NCBI GenBank assembly: GCA_910577645.1
Contig: CAJTOL010000012.1
Location: 1 to 64,000 of the forward strand
DNA: 64,000 nucleotides
DNA from: an uncultured Lachnospiraceae bacterium
GTDB lineage: Bacteria; Bacillota; Clostridia; Lachnospirales; Lachnospiraceae
Reading direction: 5' to 3'
Below the pieces are notes generated by a model that did no database searches, was not told where the DNA came from, and worked only from the letters and a program-made list of their open reading frames with translations. The translations under genes were made by a program, and so were the position numbers. This document shows positions 51,806 to 60,555 of this stretch, piece by piece. Position 1 is the first letter of the stretch. Each line of letters begins with the position of its first letter.

Positions 51806-52691
51806 GTTTTCTGTCCTCCGATTTTTCTTTCTGTAATACATGATTACAGGGGCGGTCCAGTGGTTTCTGCAGTATAAACCGCTGGGTCGGATAGCCAAAT
51901 TCAACCAGCAATTCTGCTTCAGAAAAGCCAAGACTTCCCCACATTTTCCGATAGCCGGTATCTGCTTTATCCCCTTCCCTGAAAGTGGTGACGCTAATCT
52001 GCGGGGAGCTTGCAAGCTCATACAATGCAAGTTCACAAAATGCTTTCCCGATCTCTATTTTTGGATACTGTGGGTGTACTCCAAAAAAGTCAATGCTTCC
52101 CTCTGTTTCGTTAAATGCCATAATCCCGATTGCCGTATCTGTGCTTTTTAAAATCAATGCCTGTTTATTTCCGATATACTCCTGCAATTGTTTCCGGTAT
52201 TGCTGTTCATCTAAATGGGGAAAACCGTCAATAATAAGATGAACTAGTTCTATCCATTTTGGTATGTCCTCTTTTTCTGCAAAGACGATCTTATTCTTCC
52301 AGTTTTTTTCCTCTAAACCTGCCGGATTTTCGTTTAAAATATATCTTAGCTGTAATGGATAAAATTCTTCCTCCTTCCTGTATTGGTTTGGAGATTTTTT
52401 ATACATGATTTTGAAAATATCCGTAAAAGACTGTTGGCTCTCATATCCGGCAGAAAGCGCAATATCAAGGATTGGCCTGCCAGAAAGAACAAGCAGCTTT
52501 GCAGCTTCTGTCAGCCGGCGGCGCTGTATGTAAGTCTGGATTGTCAATCCTGCCGTATCTGAAAACATTCGGTGTAAATGATATTTTGAATAGTGTACAG
52601 CTTTTGCAACGGTTTCCAAATCCAGCTTTTCGTGCAGATGACTTTCAATATAGTCAATTGCTGCCATTATCTTTTTGATATTTGCCGACAT
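51798..52691 (-). CDS. AraC DNA-binding domain fused to GNAT-like domain
   Basis: In this 297-residue protein the N-terminal 100 residues are an AraC/XylS double helix-turn-helix (VAKAVHYSKYHLHRMFSD and DIALSAGYESQQSFTDIFK), placed at the N-terminus rather than the usual C-terminus. Residues 125-285 look like a GNAT acetyltransferase (IGIMAFNETEGSIDFFGVHPQY, GKAFCELALYEL, SLGFSE). It may sense or modify a small molecule. The MATE exporter gene is coupled downstream. Confidence 0.85.
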   Translation of the reverse strand: MSANIKKIMAAIDYIESHLHEKLDLETVAKAVHYSKYHLHRMFSDTAGLTIQTYIQRRRLTEAAKLLVLSGRPILDIALSAGYESQQSFTDIFKIMYKKSPNQYRKEEEFYPLQLRYILNENPAGLEEKNWKNKIVFAEKEDIPKWIELVHLIIDGFPHLDEQQYRKQLQEYIGNKQALILKSTDTAIGIMAFNETEGSIDFFGVHPQYPKIEIGKAFCELALYELASSPQISVTTFREGDKADTGYRKMWGSLGFSEAELLVEFGYPTQRFILQKPLDRPCNHVLQKEKSEDRKHE

Positions 52692-52810
52692 TGCAGTCGC
52701 CCCCTTTCCTTACTATTATAGCAGAATCGTCCCTTTTGTTTTTCATATATCTTGCGGTTTTACCCATTTTTGGCGGGATTTGCAGCAGCGGTGAATTTTT
52801 AAAATTACTG

Positions 52811-52839
52811 CTTGACTATTAACAGAAGATGCTATATTA
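52811..52839 (+). promoter_or_regulatory. Promoter of TetR operon
   Basis: TTGACT (52811-52816) and TATTAT (52834-52839) are separated by 17 bases. A palindromic site follows at once. Confidence 0.65.
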
Positions 52840-52844
52840 TAACT

Positions 52845-52868
52845 GTGACTGAAAAAGTATTTTTGGTC
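52845..52868. promoter_or_regulatory. Candidate TetR operator
   Basis: TGACTGAAAAA and TTTTTGGTCA form near-perfect inverted arms around GTA. It lies between the -10 box and ATG 52885, the usual place for a TetR autorepression site. Confidence 0.5.
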
Positions 52869-52884
52869 ATAAAAGGAGAGGAAT

Positions 52885-53463
52885 ATGGCAAGAAGTTTTA
52901 CAGAACGGGAAAAAGAAAATATTAAAAAAGGTTTGCAGGATGCCTGTAAGCGGAGCTGGACACAGTACGGATATAAGAAAACCAGTGTAGATGAGCTTTG
53001 CAGGGAGGCGGGCATTTCAAAAGGAGCATTTTACCTTTTCTTTGAATCAAAGGAAGCTCTCTTTTGTGAAGTCTTATGCTCCGTCCAGGAACAGATCCGT
53101 CAAGTGGCTTCCAGGGCTATGGAAGAACAAAAGGATCGGTATGGGGCTGCAAAGGCTCTGAAGCTCATTTACCGGGAATATGATAAGAACAATTTTTTAT
53201 ATAACTCAAATACTACGGATTTCACGATTTTTATGAACCGGTTAACAGAAGATCAGATTAAAAAAATTGAGGCGTCTAACAATGTGAACCAGCAGCTTTT
53301 TCTGGACCAACCTTATTTGAAGCTTAAGGTTGACGCAGATATGGCGGCATCCGTTATTTACTCTTTAATTATGAATATCAAAAATAAAGATATTTTTCCC
53401 TGCAACCATACGGAAACCTTTGATTTTATGGTTGATCATTTAATTGACAGCTTATATGAGTAA
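52885..53463 (+). CDS. TetR-family regulator
   Basis: This 192-residue regulator has the N-terminal helix-turn-helix (KTSVDELCREAGISKGAFYLFFESKEALFCEV) and a helical ligand domain. AAAGGAGAGG precedes the ATG. It is followed 13 bases later by a DUF4180 gene, a common neighbour pair. An autoregulatory palindrome lies upstream. Confidence 0.92.
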   Translation: MARSFTEREKENIKKGLQDACKRSWTQYGYKKTSVDELCREAGISKGAFYLFFESKEALFCEVLCSVQEQIRQVASRAMEEQKDRYGAAKALKLIYREYDKNNFLYNSNTTDFTIFMNRLTEDQIKKIEASNNVNQQLFLDQPYLKLKVDADMAASVIYSLIMNIKNKDIFPCNHTETFDFMVDHLIDSLYE

Positions 53464-53476
53464 CAGGAGGAAGAAA

Positions 53477-53839
53477 ATGAAAACAGAAGTTGTGAGAAAA
53501 AATAATATAGAGATTGCAGTAGTAAGCAGTGACGAGCTGGTGATTACAGATGTCCAGTCCGCCTTAGATTTGATTATGACAGTATCCTATGAAACAGGCT
53601 GTACCAATATTGCCATAAATAAAGAAGCCATTATAGATGATTTCTTTGTTTTGAGCACCTGTCTGGCAGGAGAAATATTACAAAAATTCATTAATTATGG
53701 CATCAGGCTTGGGATATATGGGGATTTCTCAGGCTACACCAGCAAGCCTCTGAAAGACTTTATGTATGAATGTAACAGAGGAAAAGACATTTATTTTCAG
53801 CCTGGCGTTTCCATGGCAGTTGATAAGCTTATCGGCTAA
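53477..53839 (+). CDS. DUF4180 protein
   Basis: This 120-residue cytosolic protein has VISSDELVITDVQSALDLI-like start and DDFFVLSTCLAGEILQKF and GDFSGYTSKPLKDFMYECNRGKDIYF, the DUF4180 pattern. Genes of this family often follow TetR or MerR regulators. ACAGGAGGAAGAAA precedes ATG 53477. The function is unknown. Confidence 0.85.
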   Translation: MKTEVVRKNNIEIAVVSSDELVITDVQSALDLIMTVSYETGCTNIAINKEAIIDDFFVLSTCLAGEILQKFINYGIRLGIYGDFSGYTSKPLKDFMYECNRGKDIYFQPGVSMAVDKLIG

Positions 53840-53881
53840 TTTCAGATAACTGAAATATAAAGATTGTAAAGGGAAAAAGAT

Positions 53882-54493
53882 ATGGAGTATTTGACTGCCG
53901 CAGAAATTTCAAAAATATGGAATATATCAAGCCGTATGGTTGCCTATTACTGTGAGACAGGACGGATTGAGGGGGCTATAAAAAAGGGAAAGACCTGGTT
54001 TATTCCCTCTCATGCAGGGAAGCCTGCCGACAGGCGGTATTCAAGGAAAAAGGTAAGGCCTGCGGCAGACAATATAATGCAGACAGAGCCTATAACAGAA
54101 ATTGAAAAGACAGGTACAGATGCGATTTATCACACAAGAGATGTATTCCATCATCTTGGATTTACCAGAGAAACCTTGAGATATTATGAAGAAATCGGCC
54201 TGATTAGTCCAAAAAGAGAAAAATACAGCCAATACAGAGAGTTCGATTTTTACGATATGTCCCGCCTTATGACAATTGATTTTTATAGAAAAAGAGGTTT
54301 TACGCCTGTTCAGATTAAAAATCTGTTAGAGGCAGACAGCCGGCAAACGTATGAAGAAATATTATGGGAACAGCGGGATGCGCTGAAAAAAGAAATTGAA
54401 CATTTGCAGGAAATGTTACGGCGATTTGAAAAGGCAAGCGCTTATATACTGATAAATGCAGGGGGCGGTTTCCATGAAAGAGAAAAAAGCTAA
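53882..54493 (+). CDS. MerR-family regulator with two HTH domains
   Basis: In this 203-residue protein residues 1-45 form an excisionase/MerR-like helix-turn-helix (LTAAEISKIWNISSRMVAYYCETGRI) and residues 80-150 a full MerR winged helix (DVFHHLGFTRETLRYYEEIGLI and YSQYREFDFYDMSRL). A coiled-coil follows (EQRDALKKEIEHLQEMLRRFEKA). There is no cysteine metal site at the end. It overlaps the MFS gene by 20 bases, so it probably regulates that exporter. Confidence 0.85.
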   Translation: MEYLTAAEISKIWNISSRMVAYYCETGRIEGAIKKGKTWFIPSHAGKPADRRYSRKKVRPAADNIMQTEPITEIEKTGTDAIYHTRDVFHHLGFTRETLRYYEEIGLISPKREKYSQYREFDFYDMSRLMTIDFYRKRGFTPVQIKNLLEADSRQTYEEILWEQRDALKKEIEHLQEMLRRFEKASAYILINAGGGFHEREKS

Positions 54494-55727
54494 GTACGGG
54501 AAAGATTTTTTGCTTATGGTAATTGGGCAAATTGTATCGCTGTTTGGCAATGCCATTTTGCGTTTTGCCCTGCCTCTCTATTTGCTGAGGGAAACGGGCT
54601 CATCCGCTTTATTTGGCATTGTGACCGCTTTCTCACTGCTTCCGATGATAGTACTGTCGCTTTTGGGCGGTGTTTTGGCTGACCGGGTAAACAAGCGGAA
54701 TATCATGGTTGGATTGGATTTTTTCACGGCAGTGGTGATTGCGGGATTTTATATCCTTAAAGGCGTTGTGCCGGCGGTTCCTTTGTTCACGGTCACCCTA
54801 ATGCTGCTTTACGGGATTTCGGGTATATATCAGCCTGCCGTTCAAGCAAGCATACCTGCGCTGCTCCCTAAAGAACGGATTCTTGGGGCAAGCGCTATTG
54901 TAAACCAGATTGGATCTCTGGCAAATTTTATCGGGCCGATTATTGGCGGTATGCTCTATGGCGTATGGGGGATAAAAAGCATATTGCAGGTGAGCATTAT
55001 GTGCTTTCTTTTATCTGCTGTTATGGAACTGTTTATCGTCATTCCCTTCCACAAACAGGCAGGAAACAATAAGCTGGGAGAGACTGTAAAAAAAGATTTA
55101 AGGGAAAGTCTTCATTTTTTGAAATCAGAAAAGCCGGTTTTTCTCAAGGTGTGTATCGTGATTGCAGGGCTGAATTTATTCTTGTCCTCAATGATAACAA
55201 TTGGGGTTCCTGTGATAATTGTTGACACTCTGTCATTGACAGACCAAATGTTGGGTATCACCCAGGGGCTGCTGGCCATTGGCGGCATTGCCGGCGGTTT
55301 GCTGACCGCTTTGTTTGAGAAAAAATTAAAACCAGGTAAGGCGGCTGTATTTCTACATTTGTGCGGGGGCTTCACCTGTATTATGGGACTGGGAATGTTA
55401 CCGGAAGGCGTTCCTTTCGTTCAATACGTGGTGCTGTCCTCCATGGGAATGGCAGTGATGATAGCTTCCGCTATGTTCAGCATCCAGATGCTGGTTGTTG
55501 TACAGACACAGACGCCCTCACATCTGGTAGGCAAGGTGATAGCCTGCATTATGACTCTAATTATGTGTTCACAGCCGGTGGGGCAGTTTATATACGGGAT
55601 TCTTTTTGAAGTGTTAAGCCAGTATATAGCAGCAGTGATACTTGGCACGGGCATTATTTCATTATTGATTGCCATGTACTCTAAAAGGATACTCAGAGAG
55701 CTAGGAGAAAACGAAAGTGTTGGGTAA
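54474..55727 (+). CDS. MFS efflux transporter
   Basis: This 417-residue major-facilitator exporter has 12 predicted helices, starting DFLLMVIGQIVSLFGNAIL, with motif A GGVLADRVNKRN after the second helix. It resembles macrolide/enterobactin-type exporters. ATG 54474 lies within the end of the MerR gene. It is convergent with blaI with only three bases between stop codons. Confidence 0.9.
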   Translation: MKEKKAKYGKDFLLMVIGQIVSLFGNAILRFALPLYLLRETGSSALFGIVTAFSLLPMIVLSLLGGVLADRVNKRNIMVGLDFFTAVVIAGFYILKGVVPAVPLFTVTLMLLYGISGIYQPAVQASIPALLPKERILGASAIVNQIGSLANFIGPIIGGMLYGVWGIKSILQVSIMCFLLSAVMELFIVIPFHKQAGNNKLGETVKKDLRESLHFLKSEKPVFLKVCIVIAGLNLFLSSMITIGVPVIIVDTLSLTDQMLGITQGLLAIGGIAGGLLTALFEKKLKPGKAAVFLHLCGGFTCIMGLGMLPEGVPFVQYVVLSSMGMAVMIASAMFSIQMLVVVQTQTPSHLVGKVIACIMTLIMCSQPVGQFIYGILFEVLSQYIAAVILGTGIISLLIAMYSKRILRELGENESVG

Positions 55728-55730
55728 AAC

Positions 55731-56099
55731 TTATAACAGTTTTTTCAGGTTCTCTGCTTCTTCTGGAGACAATTTTTTTCCTCCTGTAAAGGCTGTTACA
55801 AAATTACTAATGGAACCATCAAAAGAGTCCTTCACCATTTTTTTTGTCCAATTTTGAATCAGCTCACTACGGGAACATTTGTAATAATACATATTATATT
55901 TACTGCTTTTATCATCTGCATCAATTAATCCGGATCTCCGCAGATTACTTAAGTATGTTCCTAAAGTTTGCTTTTTCCAGTTCATACCTTTTTCAGTATT
56001 AAAATAATCCAGAATTTCCTTAAATGGAACAGGTGTGTCTTTTTGCCAGAAAAATTCCATTATTGCGAATTCTGTATGTGATAATCCATATTTTCCCAT
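55731..56099 (-). CDS. BlaI/MecI-family repressor
   Basis: This 122-residue protein has a winged helix (LSHTEFAIMEFFWQKDTPVPFKEILDYF and KKQTLGTYLSNLRRSGLI) and a C-terminal dimerisation part ending in KKLSPEEAENLKKLL. The family is inactivated by cleavage after BlaR1 sensing. It lies downstream of the blaR1 gene, the reverse of the classical order. No beta-lactamase gene is adjacent, so the target genes are unknown. Confidence 0.92.
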   Translation of the reverse strand: MGKYGLSHTEFAIMEFFWQKDTPVPFKEILDYFNTEKGMNWKKQTLGTYLSNLRRSGLIDADDKSSKYNMYYYKCSRSELIQNWTKKMVKDSFDGSISNFVTAFTGGKKLSPEEAENLKKLL

Positions 56100-56131
56100 A
56101 TAAGTCTATCCTTAACTAATCGTAAAAAGTT

Positions 56132-57441
56132 TTAATGAGGGCATATATCATAGCGAATGGTGTTAATCGTGCTTCCTTCAATGGTTATGCCACATAAGCT
56201 GCAACGTTTGCCATTTAAATAAACAACTTTACAACTATTATTATCATATTTGAAATGTTTTGTAAAGGTACCGGATTCGTAATTATGCGGACAATAGGCT
56301 TTTGAATCCGTATTTTTTATTTCAATAATATTTCCATTAGCATCTGTCCAAAAATGCTCATAAGGCAAGGGGGTTATTTGTAATTGCAAAGTACTGTGAT
56401 GAAAAATAATTTCCGGATTTTCCTCCATCACTGTCGCGGCATTATAGTTTACAGGAGGATTATATGCAAATGATGTAATACTGCCAGCTACGCATATAAT
56501 GATCCCTATAAAACCAGATAAAAGCGATTTTTTAGAGCTTTCATATTTTTTCAATTCCAAGAGTCTCCTTTCAATGACTTTTTTATCATTATTTACCAAT
56601 GAAGCTACATATTTTTTTACTGTTGTCGGTTTGCTTTCTGTAGCGATATCAATAATGAGGTTACCATACTTGGTTCGCTGCTCCAAATCATATCCTTTTG
56701 CAGTACAAAAATCGCAATATAATTCACTGACATTACATAGCTCACGATACATAAAATGGCAAAACGGATTGTACCAGTTTAAAGCAACGGCCAGCAAGGC
56801 CATGTATTTAAAAAAAGTATCACTATTTTTAATGTGGTTTAGTTCATGTTCTATAATGTATTGGTAGTCAATATCCTTAAAGGCTCTAAAACTTAAAGGA
56901 AGAATGATACAGGGATGAAAAATACCTATGGTACATGGTACACCACAAAGTTCCAAATAAATCAGGCGAACCTTTCTCCTTACGCCTAATGCAGTTTTGG
57001 CATTTTGGAATATTTCTGTTTTATTTATGGAATTATCGGTCTGATTTAAACAACTCTTTTTCAGCTTTAAATATCCGTGCAGTTGATGATATATTAAAAC
57101 TGCGGATATAGTACCTATAAAACATAGAATCAACCATATTAATTTAATTTGCCAGGAAATGACTTTTTGCTGTTGAATCACCAGTATATATTTAGTTAAA
57201 TCAATGTGTTCACTTTCGCTTACAAAGTATGCTTTTAAGGCAGGAAATAGCTCGTAAAGTTTTTTAGTATGATAAATTTGAACCATGCGAAAGGAACTAA
57301 ATAGAATACCATAGAGATTTTTAAAATAAGGTATCTCCAGCGTATGGAAAAGTATTTATGGGCGAAAGGATAGAAAAGAATGTATAAAATAAATACTTCC
57401 GTCCCAGACAACGTCATTATAAAGAGTAAAGATTTATTCAA
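56132..57441 (-). pseudogene. BlaR1/M56-family sensor, frameshifted
   Basis: Two overlapping frames together give a full M56 sensor N-domain. The first runs from TTG 57441 (AGGTGAT upstream) as NKSLLFIMTLSGTEVFILYI to FAWFKFIILKNFTSYFLP and stops at 57235. The second resumes FPALKAYFVSESEHIDL and continues to 56132, including the zinc motif IIEHELNHIKNSD, a membrane helix near GIIICVAGSITSFAY and an extracellular tail. A single-base shift near 57240-57255 explains this. The penicillin-binding C-terminal domain of true BlaR1 is absent. It may be a real mutation or a sequencing error. Confidence 0.75.
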
Positions 57442-57509
57442 GATATCACCTGTGAATGAAATAGTACTAAAAAACTTAGTATAAATTTTACGATTATTAC
57501 AGTTATATG

Positions 57510-57644
57510 TCAACTACTTAAAAGAATACCACAGGCCTTACCGGGACCATGATATAGCAATCTTTTTAGTAAAGCTAATTGAGCTGTTTGCTCTTTGTCT
57601 ATATTCCCTGTGATAATCGCGTCACTAAAATTTACTTTGACCAT
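57510..57644 (-). CDS. Unrecognised 44-residue ORF upstream of blaR1
   Basis: The ATG at 57644 follows AAAGGA by eight bases. The product starts MVKVNFSDAIITGNIDK, has a helical middle (TAQLALLKRLLYH) and ends with GPGKACGILLSS containing a single Cys. It precedes blaR1 by 68 bases on the same strand, behind two good promoters. It could be a regulatory or signalling peptide; no family is recognised. Confidence 0.45.
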   Translation of the reverse strand: MVKVNFSDAIITGNIDKEQTAQLALLKRLLYHGPGKACGILLSS

Positions 57645-57689
57645 TTTATTATCCTTTTATGTAATTAAAGATGGTATCTAGTGCTGCTT

Positions 57690-57718
57690 ATTATACGATT
57701 AGAGGCAAAAAGCTGCAA
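57690..57718 (-). promoter_or_regulatory. Proximal promoter of 44-aa ORF / blaR1-blaI
   Basis: On the minus strand TTGCAG (57713-57718) and consensus TATAAT (57690-57695) are separated by 17 bases. The -35 box is inside one arm of the hairpin at 57707-57739. Confidence 0.6.
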
Positions 57719-57739
57719 CAAAAATTGTCACAGCTTTTT
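57707..57739. terminator. 15-bp hairpin with A/T tails between two promoters
   Basis: AAAAAGCTGCAACAA (57707-57721) and TTGTCACAGCTTTTT (57725-57739) pair over all 15 positions, counting two G-U pairs on the minus strand, around a 3-base loop. Both strands end in TTTTT, so it could terminate in either direction. It sits in the leader of the distal promoter. Confidence 0.6.
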
Positions 57740-57759
57740 AGTTATTAGAGCTATATACT

Positions 57760-57774
57760 TAACTTCGGAAGTTA
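57760..57774. promoter_or_regulatory. Candidate operator TAACTTCGGAAGTTA
   Basis: TAACTTC and GAAGTTA are perfect 7-base arms around one base. It lies just downstream of the distal -10 box on the minus strand, at the expected start site. BlaI is a candidate binder, though the site does not show the classical TACA/TGTA dyad. Confidence 0.5.
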
Positions 57775-57784
57775 CTTAGTGCAT

Positions 57785-57813
57785 ATTGTACAAGCGAGGC
57801 ATCGCTTTGTCAA
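57785..57813 (-). promoter_or_regulatory. Distal promoter of 44-aa ORF / blaR1-blaI
   Basis: On the minus strand consensus TTGACA (57808-57813) and TACAAT (57785-57790) are separated by 17 bases. Confidence 0.7.
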
Positions 57814-57928
57814 CAATAAATCCTAACATCATAAAAGTATTGCTTTTTGGGGGACAGATTGCATATAATAGAGATGCTTTAAAAGCGGCGGCATGTAAAC
57901 AGAATACTATGATTAAGGAAACAAACCA

Positions 57929-58762
57929 ATGGAAGAATACCGCATTATCGAACAAAGCATCATCAAACAATTCCGCAAATCCATCTGGCGGCCTTTTGTC
58001 CGGGCCCTCAATGACTATAATATGATAGAGGAAGGCGACCAGATTGCCGTCTGCATCTCCGGAGGCAAGGATTCCATGCTTCTGGCTAAATGTATGCAGG
58101 AAATTTTGCGCCACGGCAAGATGGAATTTGGTCTTAAATTTTTGGTTATGGATCCGGGGTATCATCCGGATAACCGCCGCCTGATTGAGGAGAATGCCAG
58201 GCGGATGAACATTCCTGTTCACATCTGTGATTCGGACATTTTTGATATTGTGGTGGATGTGGATCAATCCCCCTGCTACCTCTGCGCCCGTATGCGCCGG
58301 GGGTATCTCTATGCCCATGCCAAGGAGCTGGGATGCAATAAGATTGCCCTGGGCCATCATTTCGACGATGCCATTGAAACGACGCTGATGAGCGTGCTGT
58401 ATGGCGGTCAGTTTAACACCATGATGCCGAAACTCCACAGCACTAATTTTCCCGGGATGGAGCTGATTCGTCCTTTGTACCTGGTAAAGGAGAAAGCAAT
58501 TTTAGAATGGAAAGAATACAATCACCTGAGATTTCTTCAATGCGCCTGCCGTTTTACCGAACAGATTGCCAGAGAAAAGGCGATGGAAGAGCAGGTTCAT
58601 TCCTCTAAACGCCAGGAAATCAAGGAGCTGATTCAAGAGCTTCGGACAATTAATCCAGGGGTGGATATGAATATTTTCCGAAGTGTGGAAAATGTCAATC
58701 TGGATGCCTGTATTGGGTATGTAAAAAACGGAATACGTCACCGCTTCCTGGAAGAGTACTAG
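57929..58762 (+). CDS. TtcA/TilS-family tRNA sulfur-transfer-like ATPase
   Basis: This 277-residue PP-loop protein has VCISGGKDSMLLAK (about residues 42-55), the cysteine pair CYLCARMRRG, and LGHHFDDAIETTLMSVLYGG, the TtcA arrangement, with a further CAC near residue 209. TtcA proteins thiolate tRNA cytidine with an iron-sulfur cluster; many Firmicutes homologs have uncertain targets. ATG 57929 follows AAGGAAACAAACC. It is divergent from the bla-type operon. Confidence 0.87.
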   Translation: MEEYRIIEQSIIKQFRKSIWRPFVRALNDYNMIEEGDQIAVCISGGKDSMLLAKCMQEILRHGKMEFGLKFLVMDPGYHPDNRRLIEENARRMNIPVHICDSDIFDIVVDVDQSPCYLCARMRRGYLYAHAKELGCNKIALGHHFDDAIETTLMSVLYGGQFNTMMPKLHSTNFPGMELIRPLYLVKEKAILEWKEYNHLRFLQCACRFTEQIAREKAMEEQVHSSKRQEIKELIQELRTINPGVDMNIFRSVENVNLDACIGYVKNGIRHRFLEEY

Positions 58763-58784
58763 ACGTGTTTGAAAATTCATTCCT

Positions 58785-58813
58785 GCATAATCTTCCGGCC
58801 TGCCGCATACATT
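58785..58813 (+). promoter_or_regulatory. Sigma-E-like promoter of DUF3794/LysM gene
   Basis: GCATAAT (58785-58791) and CATACATT (58806-58813) are separated by 14 bases. The -10 matches the sigma-E pattern CATACAHT fully and the -35 differs at one position. This predicts mother-cell expression during sporulation. Confidence 0.65.
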
Positions 58814-58843
58814 TTCCTAAGGAAAGAAAGGCGGGCAGGTATT

Positions 58844-60424
58844 ATGGAATTAGTGAAGAAGCAGATACATATGAACCGGTGGAAGGGAAACGTAACTACC
58901 CAAGTGACCCTGGATGATGATTTTATTGTGCCGGATACCATGGACGACATGGCCCAGGTGCTTTTGGACAACGGGGAAGTTCAGATAGAGTCCTTAAAAA
59001 ATCAGGGAGAGAAGGTTCTGGTAAAGGGAAAGCTGGACTTTCAGGTGCTTTACCGGAGAGAGGAAGGGGGACTCCAGACCCTTGGGGGAACCATTCCTTT
59101 TGAGGAAACCATCAATGTGCCGGGGCTGGAAGAGAGAGATGATGTAAGCTTAAACTCTGAGCTGGAAGATTTAAGCACCGGTATGGTTAATGCCAGAAAA
59201 TTGGGAGTTAAGGCCATTGTCACCCTGGAGGTGCGGGTGGAAAGCCTTTATCAGACAGAAGCGGCAGTGGATGTGGAAGATGTGAACCCCATATCCGGCA
59301 ACAGCACCGGAAATGTTCTGGTTCAGCACCGGACTATGGATGTTGCGGCTATTGCGGCCCGCCACAAGGATACCTTCCGCATTAAGGAGCAGATGTCGTT
59401 ATCCGGAAACAAACCCAATATCGACCAATTATTATGGAAGGAAATGCGGTTGTGCGGTGTTTCTGCCCGTCCGGTGGACGGACGGATGCAGATAGACGGA
59501 AGCCTGGCAGTTTTTGTTATTTACTCCGGGGAAGGAGACGAGACGCCGGTACAATGGTGGGAGGAAACCATCCCGTTTTCCGGCGAGGTGGAGGTGACAG
59601 ACGCAGACGCGGATATGATCCCGGTGGTCAATATGCGCCTGGCCCACAAAGATGTAGAGGCGCGGCCGGATTATGACGGAGAAATGCGGGATCTGGATGT
59701 GGACGCAGTTTTGGAGCTGGATATGAAGCTTTATGAGGAACAGGAACCTGAGCTGTTAAGCGACCTTTACGCGGTAGACAGGGAGCTGACTCCGGTTACC
59801 AAAGAGGCCTGTTTTGAGCAGATACTTACAAAAAACGGCTGCAAATGCCGGGTGGCAGAGAAGGTTTCTCTGGATCAGAATCAGAGGGTGCTGCAAATTT
59901 GCCACAGCAATGGAACCGTAAAAATAGACGAGATTTCTGTGGGAGAGAATCAGCTTATTATTGATGGTGTGGTGGAGGTTTCCCTGCTTTACCTGACCAG
60001 CGACGATTCCGCCCCGGTTCAGTCGGCGGATCATATGGTTCCTTTCCACTGTACGGCGGAGGCCAGGGGAATCCGGGAGGACAGCGTCTATCAGGTGATT
60101 CCTGGTTTAGAGCAGCTTACCGCAGTAATGGTAGGCGGCGACGGCGTGGAGGTAAAGGCTGTGGTAGCCCTGGATGTACTGGTGCTCCAGCCTGTATGCG
60201 AAACAGTTATTACCGGTGTAACGGAACAGCCTTTGGATTTAAAAAAGCTTCAGGATATGCCGGGGATTGTAGGATATATCGTCCAGGCCGGTGACAGCCT
60301 GTGGAAAATTTCAAAAAAATTCCATACAACAGTGGACAGTATCATGGCGATGAATGAACTGTCCAGTGACGAAATCCGAATCGGCGACAGGCTGATTCTG
60401 GTAAAACAAGTGGCTCAGGGATAA
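58844..60424 (+). CDS. DUF3794 and LysM protein, spore-envelope type
   Basis: This 526-residue protein has three DUF3794 (SipL-like) repeats over about residues 20-460 and a C-terminal LysM domain (YIVQAGDSLWKISKKFHTT, about 475-522). SipL in Clostridioides difficile has this architecture and links the coat to the SpoIVA layer. ATG 58844 is used because it follows GGGCAGGTATT and matches the family start; an upstream in-frame opening at 58769 contains the promoter. It is followed by a terminator. Confidence 0.9.
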   Translation: MELVKKQIHMNRWKGNVTTQVTLDDDFIVPDTMDDMAQVLLDNGEVQIESLKNQGEKVLVKGKLDFQVLYRREEGGLQTLGGTIPFEETINVPGLEERDDVSLNSELEDLSTGMVNARKLGVKAIVTLEVRVESLYQTEAAVDVEDVNPISGNSTGNVLVQHRTMDVAAIAARHKDTFRIKEQMSLSGNKPNIDQLLWKEMRLCGVSARPVDGRMQIDGSLAVFVIYSGEGDETPVQWWEETIPFSGEVEVTDADADMIPVVNMRLAHKDVEARPDYDGEMRDLDVDAVLELDMKLYEEQEPELLSDLYAVDRELTPVTKEACFEQILTKNGCKCRVAEKVSLDQNQRVLQICHSNGTVKIDEISVGENQLIIDGVVEVSLLYLTSDDSAPVQSADHMVPFHCTAEARGIREDSVYQVIPGLEQLTAVMVGGDGVEVKAVVALDVLVLQPVCETVITGVTEQPLDLKKLQDMPGIVGYIVQAGDSLWKISKKFHTTVDSIMAMNELSSDEIRIGDRLILVKQVAQG

Positions 60425-60443
60425 TTTTATGAAATTTGGAGAT

Positions 60444-60486
60444 ACCCATACTGTACACAAATAATCTGCTGTGCGGTATGGGTTTT
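60444..60486 (+). terminator. Terminator after DUF3794/LysM gene
   Basis: ACCCATACTGTACAC and GTGCGGTATGGGT pair and are followed by TTTT. Confidence 0.75.
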
Positions 60487-60555
60487 GCCGTTTATGGGAG
60501 AAACAGATGCCGGATGTCCGGCCTACTGCCGCAGGCTTCAAAGGAGGGACTTGCA

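Noticed and set aside
57776..58438. 220-codon minus-strand ORF
   Set aside because: It is antisense to the TtcA-family gene, which has clear catalytic motifs in the plus strand.
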